Assembly (NCBI GenBank): GCA_041390825.1
Contig: JAWKPF010000012.1
Span: forward strand, 1 to 64,000
Source: Thermomicrobiales bacterium
GTDB taxonomy: Bacteria > Chloroflexota > Chloroflexia > Thermomicrobiales > UBA6265
Reading direction: 5' to 3'
Length of the DNA: 64,000 nt
Shown here in pieces: positions 26,768 through 37,900 of this stretch. The stretch's first letter is position 1, and each line of letters begins with the position of its first letter. Below the pieces are notes generated by a model. That model did no database searches. It saw nothing but the letters and a program-made list of their open reading frames with translations, and was not told the origin of the DNA. The position numbers were made by a program, and so were the translations under genes.

Positions 26768-27547
26768 ATGAAAGTCGTTCTCACCGGCGCGGCCGGGGTC
26801 ATCGGACGAGCGGTACGCGAGCATCTTGGCGATCGGTATGAGTTCGTCTCGATCACCCGCAAGCCGACGGAATTCACCAATGTCATCGGCGATATCAGCG
26901 ACTTCGACGCAATCCGCCCCGCCTTCGACGGCGCGGACGCAGTTGTCCATCTTGCCGCGTCGACTGCGCTCGACAGCCCGTGGAGTCGGTGCTGTCCGAC
27001 AACTTCATCGGCACATACAACGTCTATGAAGCCGCGCGGCAGGCCGGCTTGACCTGCATCGTTTTCGGCATCATCCAACCACACGATTGGCGGGTACGAA
27101 CTCGATGGCGCGCCCCGAATCTATGATCTGGACGATCCCCGCTCGTGGCCGATCACAACGCCGAGATTCGCCCCGACTCACTCTATGGCGTCTCGAAGGT
27201 ATACGGTGAAGCGCTTGGTCGCTACTACCATGAAACCTACGGCATGCGCGTTCACAACCTGCGCATCGGTTCCGTACGCGCGGATGACAATCCAGTCGAC
27301 CCAACGGTCAAAGACGGGTCGTTCTCGGCTCGATTTGACACCAGAGCAGAAGTTCGACCGTCTCCGTTCCACCTGGCTCAGCCAGCGCGATTGCGCTGAA
27401 CTGATCGGCTGCTGTCTGAAGCCACCACGGTCCCCTGGGCGACCGTCTACGGCATCTCGGACAACCCGCGCCAGTTCTGGGATTCGAGCACGCGCGCCGA
27501 CTTCTTGCATGCTCCCGAAGGACCGCGCCCCGGAGACGAGGTTCTGA
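26768..27547 (+). pseudogene. NAD-dependent epimerase/dehydratase (uronate dehydrogenase-like), frameshifted
   Basis: A short-chain extended dehydrogenase in at least four frame segments. It opens MKVVLTGAAGVIGRAVREHL (NAD fold); then SVLSDNFIGTYNVYEAARQAG; then ASSNHTIGGYELDGAPRIYD; then PDSLYGVSKVYGEALGRYYH, which holds the catalytic YxxxK; then LRIGSVRADDN; and finally LTPEQKFDRLRSTWLSQRDC and a VYGISDNPRQFWDSS ending visible in another frame. That last motif is typical of uronate dehydrogenases and similar sugar epimerases. All key residues survive, only the frame breaks. The 3' end is approximate, as the stop depends on the last frame used. Confidence 0.6.
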
Positions 27548-27603
27548 GTCCAGCGTCCTGAGTCCTGCGACGTTTCCGGTGTTGGGCGAGTCTGGTACGA
27601 ATT

Positions 27604-28516
27604 TCAGGACTTGAGTTGCTCCACGACTGGAGCAAGAGTCTCGATCGCCTCGAGGGTGATGGGTGCTGTGGGACGATTTGCACATGGTCGACGCCTTCGT
27701 CGTAGAAGGCGTTGAGCTTCTGCGATCTCGCTGGCGGAACCAGAAATGGGACGCTGGCCCTTCGAGGGATAGACCGACGGTCTATGCGTCGACCTGAGCG
27801 ACCAACCAGCACCGCGATGTTGCGGCTAAAGCTCGCTGGATCGCGTCCACCATCCTCGGCAATGCGGTCGACTTCCGCCATCACGCGTCGCGTAGCACGA
27901 TGGGGTCGTTTTCGAAGTCCTCGAACCAGCATTCCAGTGCCGACATACGGCAACGTCGCCCGCAACATGCGCTCGCCAATCGAGCCAACCAGAAGCGGCA
28001 AATCGCCACCGCGTGGACCGTTCGGCGTCAGGATGCAGTTCGGCAGGTCGTAGTAGGCGCCATGGAAATCGATCTCGCCGTCCGAAAGCAGGGTGCGAAT
28101 GATCGTGAAGGCTTCCTCGAAACGGCCTACCCGGTGATCGAACGGGAATCCAAATGGTTCGAAATCGGGCCGGTTCCACTCCGCTCCCAAGACCGAGGAT
28201 CAAGCGTCCGTTGCTGATCTCGTCTACGGTGGTCGCTTCTTGGCGAGCATGCCGATTGTGGAAGGCGGCATGCGACCAGGGGAGCGAGCTCGACCCGCTC
28301 GGTCGCTTCCGCGAGCGCAGCCAGCACCGACCATGCCTCCCAGGGCGCCTTGGGCGGTCCGTTCGCGGTAGGTAGATCAGGTGGTCGCCAACCCAAAGCG
28401 AGTTTAAACCAATCGCTTCTGCAAGTTGCGCCATCTGGCGAACCGCTCCAGCGCAACCTCACGCGCTCTGCCTCGGGCAGCTGCAAGCCGATCTTTCGTG
28501 GTCGAGATGTGGTCAT
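27604..28516 (-). pseudogene. LLM-class flavin-dependent oxidoreductase, frameshifted
   Basis: A luciferase-like monooxygenase in several minus-strand frames. It starts MTTSRPRKIGLQLPEAE at 28516; then MAQLAEAIGLNSLWVGDHLI; then APWEAWSVLAALAEATERVE; then VDEISNGRLILGLGSG; then EPFGFPFDHRVGRFEEAFTI and PNGPRGGDLPLLVGSIGERM. It ends near 27604 with ITLEAIETLAPVVEQLK in a third frame. The order and spacing match F420/FMN-dependent LLM enzymes of about 290-300 residues. Substrate unknown. At least four frame changes are needed. Confidence 0.6.
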
Positions 28517-28720
28517 TCACGCTCCTGGTCGCCGCTGCGCATCGTACCGGTCCAGCATAGCGATCCGCGCGGAATCGGAACCGGAACAATGCGCGGAACG
28601 TTTCGATACGTGGCTGAAGCCTATGCTGGTGCCGGATACTATCTGACTGGCTGGCAACAACCACTACGAAGAGCGGATCTCGTTCATTGTTATCATTGCC
28701 TGAATCTCGAGATACGTCCG

Positions 28721-31125
28721 TGATTGCCCCTGCAGCACCAATCTGATCGTCATTTATCGGCCGAGAGCGGGATCTGCCGCGCCCGAGCAGCTGACGCGCC
28801 GTCCTGAGACCCGGTTGATCACCGTGACCGGTTCCGGAGGGGCTGCAAGACCCGCCTGGTCAACGAGACCGTGCCGGTGCTGCGAGACGACTTCCCGGGC
28901 GGGATTTGGTTCGTGCCGGTCGCGCATGTGCGCGAGGCCGACCTGGTGCTGGCGGCAATCGCTGCTGAGCTTGGCATTCGTGATCTCGATGCGGGCGAGA
29001 CACTGGACCGATCGCCGAACGGATCGGGCTGAACGATCCTTGCTCGTTCTCGACAATCTGGAGCAGGTCATCGAGTGCGGTCCGATTGTGTCCAGCTCCT
29101 GCTCGCTGTTCCCTCCCTGATGATCTTGGCGACAGCCGGCAACCGCTCCAGCTTCAGGGCGAGATCGAGTATCCGCTTCGGCCGCTTCAAGTCGATGAAG
29201 CCTTATGAGGAATCCGCCTCGATGCGCTTTTCATTGCGCGGGCGCGTGAAGCGAGCTACGGATTTGCTGCCTCGACGAGAACTGCGAGGCCGTGAGACAG
29301 ATTTCTGCGCCGCCTCGGCGGGATTCCACGGCAATCGAGCTTGCTGCTTCCTGGGTCAAAGTCCTTCCTCCACAGCGATTGCTCGAAAACCTCGACCGCC
29401 AACTCGACGTCCTGGTGCGCGGTCCGCGCGACTTGCCGGAGCGGCAACAGACGATGCGCTCCGCGATCTCCTGAGCTATCGGCTCTTGTCCGACCGAGAG
29501 CAAGGCTATTCCTTCACCAGCGTTTTTGCCGGCGTGTTCACCTTGAGTGATGTGGAGGCCGGCGCTCCCAATCGAAGAAACCGATGTCGATGAGTTCGCC
29601 GACCTTGCCATGCTCGAGACGCTCGCCTCCTTGGTAACCAAGAGCCTGCTCGAGGTCGGGGATGAATCGGTCGATCCGGCTGAGCCCGAATACAGCATGC
29701 TGAGATCATTCGGGCTTTGCCTTCGAGCAACTGGTCGAATCGGGAGAACATGTCACGTTGCGGGATAGGCACCTGGCTCACTTTGCCAGACTGGCCGAAG
29801 AATGGGCCAGCGGGACTCATCTCTCAGCGTCGTGACGATCGCCTGGCACAGCTGACCGGGAGTACACCAACTTCGTGCTGCGCTCGCATGGGCAGCGGAA
29901 TCTGGCCAAAGGGAAGCCGGGTTGCGCCTGATCGCCGCGCTTTGGCACTACTGGGACTGGCGCGGTTGCACGCCGAGGGGCTGCTGGCGCGACCGTATCC
30001 TGACTCTGACCGGCGATGTCGATCCATTGTTGTTTTCCAGCGCGCTCTATGCCGGCGCGGCCCTCGCGTTCATGCAGGCAAACTACCCGCGATCGATGGA
30101 ACTGGCCGAGGCGTGCCTGGCAGCCGCAGAGGCCTCAGGCGACGAAGGTGCTGGTGCTCGCTCGGGCATTGGTCGCACTTCTGGAAACACCACCTACGAC
30201 CAGGGACGGCTCGATAGAGCGGAGGCAGTCTACACATCGTTCCTTGAGATGACCCGCCAAACCGATGAGGCGCGGACACCCAGATTTCGCTGGTGAATCT
30301 TGGCTATGTCTATTACCAGCAGGGTCGCTTTGACGAAGCCAGGATGCTGTTCGATGAGTCTATCTCGCTCGAACGCCGGACTCGGTGAGAGCGCAGCCGC
30401 GTCCTGGGCGAGAGTCGGCCGCGCGCAGACCGATCATCGTCTCGGTTACTTTCCGGAAGCCGAAGCGCAACTCATGACGCTCATCGAGCGACAGCGTTTC
30501 GCCGATACGGGCCAGCTCGCCGCGGCGTTGACTGCTTGCGCCGCGATCATGCGCGCGCAGGGCCGCTTTTCCGAAGCTGAACCATTGGTGCGAGAAGCCA
30601 TCGAAAATCGCAATGCGCGCGACGAGCGTGCCCGTGACCGATTCCCGGAATTGGCAGCGCTGGCCATCAGTGTCGGAGCCATCGCGGATGGCGTCACGCT
30701 CTCCGCGGCGGTCGCCAGCCAACGCGCCCGTATCGGCTATGGACTGCCGGACCAGGAACGCAAGGTCCATCTGGCGTTGATCGACACTGCGCGGGGAACG
30801 CTTGGTGAGCGCGATTTCGAGCGCGCATGGGCGTGGTGATCGTACAGCAATAGCCGAGGCAATAGGTTTCGCGAACGGGCTGGAGCTCCGGTCTTCGGCA
30901 GCATCGACGGACCTGGTGTCTGAAGATATCGCGTTGCTGACCCCCGGGAGCGTGAGGTGCTGAATCTCGTGATCGAAGGGCGGACCGACGTCGTGAGATT
31001 GCTCACGCGCTTTCGATCAGCACCGGTACTGCCAGCAGGCACGTCGCCAACATTCCCACAAACTCGACGTTCCGACTCGTTCTGCCGCCGCAGCCTGGTA
31101 CATCCGACACGCCAAATCGTGATGC
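28721..31125 (+). pseudogene. ATPase-TPR-LuxR regulator (COG3903-like), frameshifted
   Basis: One large signalling regulator split over all three frames. N-terminal NB-ARC-type ATPase: LITVTGSGG followed by K-T-R-L in another frame, LLVLDNLEQVIECGPI (Walker B), GIPLAIELAAS-like segment and LVTKSLLEVGDES. Middle: TPR-like helical repeats such as YPRSMELAEACLAAAEASGD, LVNLGYVYYQQGRFDEARML and LTACAAIMRAQGRFSEAEPL. C-terminus: a LuxR helix-turn-helix, REREVLNLVIEGRTD then, in other frames, the rest of the HTH and SAAAAWYIRHA. This architecture is frequent in Thermomicrobia. Many single-base frame changes occur. Both ends are approximate. Confidence 0.55.
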
Positions 31126-31290
31126 CTCGAGTCCACGAGCCCGGACTTTACGGTCGTTGCCGGGAGCGAGACCATCGCCTTGGGCCCATGTTTCTCGCTC
31201 GGGTTGAGCGTGCCAGGGCTGCCGGACACGACGTGCCATAGTCTCGACGAACTACGTCCCGAACGCTGAAGCAGAGGGCAATCGTCTGGC

Positions 31291-32845
31291 ATGAAGTTTC
31301 GAATCGAAGATCGGCCATTGCCGCCCGCGCTGGGCTTTGCTGGCAATGTGCTTGCCACTGGCCTTCGCCGCGCTGCCAGTACAGGGCGTCGACGCCGATT
31401 GCGTCCCCTGCGCCCTCGGCGCTCGAGCCCGTCCTCGATGCATATCGTGATGAATTTGCGGCTGACCCTCGCGGCGCTTCCACGTTACGAGCTCGGGATC
31501 TGACGCTCGACTCCGCACAGTCGACGCTCTCCGGGTCGCTTGCACTCACCTATCCGAACCTGACTGGCGAAACGCTCACCGAGCTTCCGATGCGTCTTTA
31601 CCCAAACGCCGATTACTACCTCGAAGGTGAAACCAACATTGCCGCCATCGAGATCGGTGGTCAGGAGATCGTCCGGAGATTCGACGATTCGGGCACCGTG
31701 CTCTTTTCTCGACGGTCGACTCCGCTCGCCCCAGGTGAAACGCTGGAAGCTACGATCGATTTCACAACAGTGATTCCGGGCGCAATTCGATTGGCAGCTA
31801 CGGGATTCTCAACCACGATGTCGCCGGGGACCGCTTCGTGTTGGGCTGACTGGTATCCGGTGGTCGCTGGCCGCGACGAGACTGGCTGGCGACTCGAACC
31901 GCCCACCTCCCAGGAGATCCGACCTTTTCTGCAACGGCCCTTTCGAGGTCCAGCTCCAGCTCCCGAGGGTTACACCGTCATTGCCACCGGAGAAGAGACC
32001 GGAGACGGGAGACGGGCGAGGCGGATCGTCTCCGGCCCCGCGCGGGAGTTCGCCATGGTGGTGGCGTCCGGGCTCGAAACGGTCACGGCCGAGGTCGACG
32101 GCGTCGAGATTGCGGCATGTTTCACCCGACCATCGTGCGAATGCGCAGTACCTGCTCGATTTGGCGTCTCGAGGATTGGCGCAATACAACGACGCCTTCG
32201 GACCCTATCCGTTCGACGAGCTCGATTTCGCCGAGACCCCGCTCACTTGCGTATGGCGTCTCTGGTCCGGAGTGCTCTTCATCAACGAATCGCAACTGGG
32301 ATTGCCAGTCGAGCATCTGGCGTCTCTTGATTTCACCGTGCTGCATGAGCTCGGGCATCAGTGGTGGGGCGGCACAGTTGGCGCCAACTCGAACGATCAC
32401 ACCTGGATGGTGGAGGGCTCACCAACGCGACCGCCGTGCTTGCGCAAGCGGACATTCAGGAGCCACTGCCGCCACGCAGTCACTCAATGCATGGATCGTC
32501 GCGCCGTATCTCAATCAGTTGCAGAACGCCGGCGATGCCGTCGCGGACGTCTCGATTTTCGATCAGCCGGTCGATTCGCCGCTGAGCACGCTTGCCTACG
32601 GCAAAGGGGCGCTGGGGTTCCTGGCAATCCGTGATGCCATTGGCGATGCCGCCTTCATCGAAGCGCTCGCGGCGTTTGCGGATGCGTTCCGGCTCGGCAT
32701 CGCCGAACCCAGGGACCTGCTGGCGGCCTTCGAAGGAGCTTCCGGCCAGGAACTCGACCAGCTCTGGTCGTTCTGGTTTGAGTCAGCCCAGACAACACCC
32801 GCGGACGTGCAAACGCTTGCCGCGGAGATCGCTGCATCGCTGTAG
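31291..32845 (+). pseudogene. M1-family metallopeptidase, frameshifted
   Basis: A gluzincin aminopeptidase N-like protein. A signal-peptide-like stretch (PLAFAALPVQGVDA, in another frame near 31350) precedes LDSAQSTLSGSLALTYPNLT and LPMRLYPNADYYLEGETNIA, the N-terminal saddle domain. The zinc site is intact: LHELGHQWWGGTVGANSNDH, followed by the downstream Glu in WMVEG, 18 residues after the second His as in M1 enzymes. The C-terminal part (LAYGKGALGFLAIRDAIGDA to AAEIAASL) is in one clean frame. At least four frame changes occur between 31290 and 32500. Probably exported; substrate unknown. Confidence 0.6.
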
Positions 32846-32953
32846 CGCTGGACCGAGAACATGTGCCCGTCCGATGTATGCCGAGTTGGACCGTCACGGA
32901 GGAGGCAACGACGCGAGGACCTCGGTCCAGGAATACACGTTTCCGCAACGGCT

Positions 32954-33505
32954 TTAACGATCGTCCTCCTGGCGCGCCCTGGTCGACTGAATACCGGCCA
33001 GATGGTCTTCATACCGCGCCGCGATGAAGAGCAAAGACGAGAGCCGGTTGAGATAGCGGAGGATCTCCCGATTCGAGAGGCGTCCCATGGCGTGCACCTC
33101 GACAGCGGTCCGCTCAGCTCGGCGTGCAACGGTGCGCGCCACGTCCAGCGCGGCTCCAGGAATGGTGTCGCCCGGCAGGATGAAATGCGGCGGCAACGCG
33201 AACTTCGCGCCGATGTTGTCCGTGACGTGTTCCAGCCAGGCGACACGATCCGCTCCGAAGTCGTAGGACGCCGGCCTGATTTCATCGGTAAATGCGAGCT
33301 CGGCCATGATGCGATACAGGTCGTGTTGCGCTTCCATCAGAGTTGTTTTCAGTTCGGTGCTGGTCGCATGGGCTCGTCCATTGCCGATGTTGGAAGTCGT
33401 TTCGTCCAAGTCGCCGAGCAGCCCGACGATGGGGTCGTTCTTGCCGACACGATCACCAAGTAGATCGGTCGTTCCCTGGTCGCCTCGGCCGGTGTAGTAG
33501 CGCAT
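32954..33505 (-). CDS. Cob(I)alamin adenosyltransferase, PduO type
   Basis: A 183-residue ATP:corrinoid adenosyltransferase that makes adenosylcobalamin. MRYYTGRGDQGTTDLLGDRV is the ATP-binding N-terminus of PduO-type enzymes; LGDLDETTSNIGNGRA and the C-terminal AVEVHAMGRLSNREILRYLNRLSSLLF include the conserved R..N..LN..S motif. ATG 33505 has AGGGAG upstream; the frame to 33766 overlaps the divergent gene and is rejected. It is the first intact gene after the frameshifted block. Confidence 0.9.
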   Translation of the reverse strand: MRYYTGRGDQGTTDLLGDRVGKNDPIVGLLGDLDETTSNIGNGRAHATSTELKTTLMEAQHDLYRIMAELAFTDEIRPASYDFGADRVAWLEHVTDNIGAKFALPPHFILPGDTIPGAALDVARTVARRAERTAVEVHAMGRLSNREILRYLNRLSSLLFIAARYEDHLAGIQSTRARQEDDR

Positions 33506-33583
33506 CGATTTCTCCCTGCTCACGCTTCGTGCTCTGGTAGCATAGCGCCATGACTCTGCCCATCGAATCCGGTCCGTAGCCCC

Positions 33584-34705
33584 ATGGTCGCCAGCCGCTA
33601 TCTGCCCAGCCGCTCCATTCCAACCGGTGTCATTCGGGTTGGTGTCATCGGCACCGGATTCGGTGAAAGCGTCCACATTCCCGCGCTGAAAACCATCCCG
33701 TTCGTCGAGGTCGGCAGTGTCTGCTCGAAACGGGCGGATCGAGCGCACATGGTGGCGGCGCGGCACAACATTCGCAAGTCGACGAACGACTACCGCGAGC
33801 TCATCCGGGACGACGATATCGATGCCGTGGTGATCGCATCACCGCCGAATCTGCATCACACCATGGCCTTTGCCGCCATCGAAGCAGGAAAGCATGTTCT
33901 TTGCGAAAAACCAATGTCGCGTACGGTTGCCGAAGCGCGCGACCTGGTACGGCTGGCGGAACACGAGCGCGTAGTGGCGATGGTCAATCACGAGTTTCGA
34001 TTCGAGCCGGCTCGCGCCCGCGCCAAGGAACTGATCGAGTCTGGTTGGTTGGGCGAACCCCATTCCGCCAACGTTACGGTCTACCGCTCGACGTTGAACG
34101 ACCCAAACGGAGCCCCGTTCGACTGGCTGATGGATGAGGCGAAAGGCGGGGGCATGCTTGGCGCCGCCGGTTCGCACTATCTCGATGCCCTGCGATGGTG
34201 GTTCGGCGATGTTCGCTCGGTCGCCGGGGTCTCGGCCACGATGGTGAAGCAACGCCGCCTGGCCGATTCGAACGTGATGGGAAATGTCAGCGCAGACGAC
34301 AATTTTGCCGTCATTCTGCGCTTTCTCAATGGCGCGCTCGGTACGGTCACCTATTCGGCGACGTCGCCGTTCGAGTTCGGCGAGCAGATCATCCTTTCAG
34401 GGGCAGAGGGTATGCTCATGATGACGGGCGACCGCAAGCTCTACGGCGCGCGCCGGGGACAATCGGTGAGCGAGCTTCCGCTTCCCGAGCATCTCACCGC
34501 CGAGGTCTCGCCGACCGACCATCCCCTGTATGGACCCACCAGCCTCTTGCTGCGCGTCTGGATCGGCGCGATTCGCACTGGAGACGTGGCATCTCCCTCA
34601 TTCCTCGATGGACTCAAGGTGCAGGAGCTCATGGACGGAGCGCAGCGATCTGGCCAGCTCGGCCGCTGGGTCGAAGTCGAGAAGGGCCGATTTGGGGTTC
34701 GATAA
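33584..34705 (+). CDS. Gfo/Idh/MocA family oxidoreductase
   Basis: A 373-residue NAD(P)-dependent dehydrogenase. IRVGVIGTGFGESVHIPAL is the Rossmann start; AGKHVLCEKPMSRTVAEARD carries the EKP motif; KGGGMLGAAGSHYLDALRWW is the active-site segment with the Gx3GSHYLD pattern. It differs from the 571-1569 paralogue in having a 15-residue N-terminal extension and a longer C-terminal beta domain. It is divergent from the adenosyltransferase, 78 bases apart. Substrate not readable. Confidence 0.9.
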   Translation: MVASRYLPSRSIPTGVIRVGVIGTGFGESVHIPALKTIPFVEVGSVCSKRADRAHMVAARHNIRKSTNDYRELIRDDDIDAVVIASPPNLHHTMAFAAIEAGKHVLCEKPMSRTVAEARDLVRLAEHERVVAMVNHEFRFEPARARAKELIESGWLGEPHSANVTVYRSTLNDPNGAPFDWLMDEAKGGGMLGAAGSHYLDALRWWFGDVRSVAGVSATMVKQRRLADSNVMGNVSADDNFAVILRFLNGALGTVTYSATSPFEFGEQIILSGAEGMLMMTGDRKLYGARRGQSVSELPLPEHLTAEVSPTDHPLYGPTSLLLRVWIGAIRTGDVASPSFLDGLKVQELMDGAQRSGQLGRWVEVEKGRFGVR

Positions 34706-34871
34706 GTCGCAGTCGATACAGCGGGTGGACGGAGATGTATTGACGTTTCGTGCCTCCTGTTTGGCGCGACTCAAATCACCTCCCAGCCACGTTGCCGCAG
34801 GAAACACGCGCACTGGTTCCATTCGTTGGAGACGACTCGACTCGAGGTGCATGTGTATGCGGTGAAGAAGA

Positions 34872-34908
34872 CAGAACAGTGGCGAGTGAAATACCCGCCA
34901 CTGTTCTG
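34872..34908 (-). terminator. Terminator of gltB
   Basis: CAGAACAGTGGCG (34872-34884) pairs perfectly with CGCCACTGTTCTG (34896-34908) around an 11-base loop. It lies 26 bases past the gltB stop, and on the minus strand is followed by the pyrimidine-rich TCTTCTTCACC. Confidence 0.65.
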
Positions 34909-34934
34909 CCTGTCCTGGGTTAGTAATCGAACTG

Positions 34935-37900
34935 TTAGTCGGCCGCTCCCCGAGCCTCGACCTGATCCGGTGTCGCGACCTGCAAGAGCAGCGTCGCCCG
35001 TGGAATGACCTTCCACGTGACGGTCAACGTGGTAGCCCAATCGTCCAGCAGTTGCTGACCCAGCGCGCTGCCAGTGAGCGCGACATGCCGCTCGATCAAC
35101 GCGCGCAGTTCGGCTTCGTCGACCGCGCCAAGGCCACGCTCCACCAAGACGGATTCACCGTTGATATGCGTGTCGAAACCGCCTTCCGGATCGTAGACGT
35201 ACGCGATCCCGTTGGTCATTCCTGCGCCAAAGTTGCGGCCAGTCGGACCAAGAATCGCCACCAGACCACCGGTCATGTATTCGCAACCGTGGTCTCCCAA
35301 GCCTTCGACCACCGCCGTTGCGCCGCTGTTGCGCACGGCGAACCGCTCACCCACCTTGCCAGCAACGTAGGCCTCACCACCCGTCGCTCCATAGAGAATG
35401 GTGTTCCCGGCAATCACTTGAGGGGTCTCGAACGCAGCGTCGGCCAATGGTTTGATGGCAATCGTGCCGCCCGCCATGCCTTTTCCGACATAGTCGTTGG
35501 CTTCACCTTCGAGCGTCAGGTGCATACCGTTGACCGTGAACGCGCCAAAGCTCTGCCCCGCGCTTCCAGTGAACGATGCCTTGTACTTTGGCTCTCCGAG
35601 AGCATAGAGCCCATGCGCCAGGGAGATGGCTCCGGCCACCTGCGCGCCGACCGTGCGGTCCTTGGTGGTGATGCGCTCGGAGATGCTGACATGTCCGGTG
35701 CCGCGAATTGCGTCGCCATGCTGTGCCAGTATCCGGTCGTCGATCGTTTCGTCCGCGTCGGTCAGGCCAATGGTCTTTCGGCGAACCGTCTCTGCCGCAG
35801 GCTCGGCGAAGAGCGAGGAGAGATCGAGCAATTCCGCGCGCCCGGTCAGGTCCGGTCGGCGTGTCAGCAGGTCGGTGCGGCCGACGATCTCGTCGATCGT
35901 ACGCGCCCCGATCGATGCCAGCACCTCGCGCACACCTTCGGCGAGCAGCGTGAAGTAGTTGGCCACCATTTCGGGAGTACCGCCGAACTTGGCGCGCAAT
36001 TCTTCTTTCTGCGTCGCAATGCCGGTCGGGCAGGTGTTGAGATGGCACTGCCGTGCCATATCGCATCCGATGGCGATCAACACCGAGGTGCCGAAACCGT
36101 ATTCTTCCGCGCCCAGCATCGCCGCCATGACGACATCTTCAGGCGTCTTGATGCCGCCATCGGTGCGCAGCCGCACGCGAGAGCGCAGACCGTTCATCAC
36201 GAGCGTCTGTTGCGTCTCGGCGAGACCGATCTCCCAGGGGCAGCCGGCGTACTTGATCGAGGTCAACGGACTCGCGCCGGTGCCGCCGCTGTGGCCGCTG
36301 ATCAGGATGTAGTCGGCCCGCGCCTTGGCGACACCGGCGGCAATCGTGCCAACTCCTGCCTCAGCAACCAGTTTCACACCGATGGTCGCCTTCGGATTGA
36401 CCTGGCGGAGGTCGTAGATGAGCTGAGCCAGGTCCTCGATCGAGTAGATGTCATGATGCGGCGGTGGCGAGATCAGGGGGAGCCCCGGAACCGCATGCCG
36501 GACGCGCGCAATGAATTCGGTCACCTTGTGACCGGGCAATTGACCACCTTCGCCTGGCTTCGAGCCCTGCGCCATCTTGATTTCGAGCTCGGACGCTTTC
36601 GCCAGATAGCGAGCGGTCACGCCGAAACGGCCAGATGCCACCTGCTTGATCTTGCTGTGCGGCTCGTCCGGCCCCGGTTCGTCGTACCAGTCCGGATCCT
36701 CTCCACCTTCCCCGGAGTTGCTGCGCCCACCGACCCGGTTCATCCCGATCGCGAGCGCCCGATACGCCTCGGGGCTCAGGGCGCCCAACGACATCGCGGT
36801 CACCACAAAGCGGGATGCGATGTCGTTGACCGATTCGACTTCTTCGATCGGAATGGGGGCGCCGATCGGCTCGAGGGTCATCAGGTCGCGGACGGCTGTC
36901 AGTGGATGCTGCTTGACCAATTCGCGATAGGCGTCATAGTCGCTCGTTTCACTCGACGTTGCCGCCGCTTGCAGTGCCTTGACCATCGTTGGGTTGTACC
37001 CATGCGCCTCGCCGTCCTTGCGGAAGCGGACGAACCCGGGGTCCGGCAGCTTTGCCTGCGGAACTTCGAACGCCTCCCGATGCCGGGTCACCAGATCGTG
37101 CTCGATTTCGGCGAACCCGATACCGTCGAGGCGGGAAGGGGTGCCGGTAAAGTAGGCGTCGATGACTTGTTGCGAAATACCGATGGTTTCGAAGATCTGC
37201 GCTCCTCGATACCCGGAGGCGGTCGAAATCCCCATCTTGGACCCGACCTTGAGCATCCCATACTCGAGCATCTTGACGTAATTGCGCTGTAGCTCTGCTG
37301 GGGTGATCTCTTCGTAGTTGCGCGTGCCGGCAAGCGCGCTGGCGGCCTGCAGCGCCAACCATGGATGGACTGCCGCCGCGCTGTATCCGATCAGGCAGGC
37401 GAGCTGATGCACATCCCAGACCTCGCCTGTTTCACAGACGAGATCGAATTTCATGCGCATTCCGCGGCGAATCATTTCGTGATGAAGCGCGCCGACCGCC
37501 AGGAGCATCGGTATCGCAACGTGTTCACGGTCGATTCCGCGATCGGAAAGCACGATGATGCTGGCGCCGTTCGCGATCGCATCGGCTGAGGCTTCGATCA
37601 GCTGATCGAGTGCCGCCGTGAGCGCTGCGCCGGCCGGAGCCTGCTCGCCGGGAAGCGAGAACAAGGTCGACAGCTTGACGCCCTTGAGCACACCGCAGTC
37701 GAAGGTCGCGAGTTCTTGGAGCTGGGCTTCCGAAACAATGACGCTGGGAAGATGAATGAGCCGTGCGGCGCCCGGTTCGCTGGCGAGGAGGTTGCCTCGC
37801 GGACCGATGTAGCTGTCGAGCGCCATCACCTTCTTCTCGCGCAACGAGTCGATGGGTGGATTGGTCACTTGCGCGAACCGTTGTCGGAAGTAGGCAGAAA

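Noticed and set aside
25690..32500. Degenerate mobile element or genomic island
   Set aside because: No transposase, integrase, terminal repeats or tRNA seen; the genes are ordinary chromosomal families with normal composition.
35052..37292. A 746-codon open frame on the plus strand
   Set aside because: It is antisense to gltB, rich in His/Arg/Asp, and matches no family; a shadow of GC-rich coding sequence. The same applies to 22808-24427 (antisense to glgP), 12848-13921, 14780-15994, 18234-19130 and 5087-6112.
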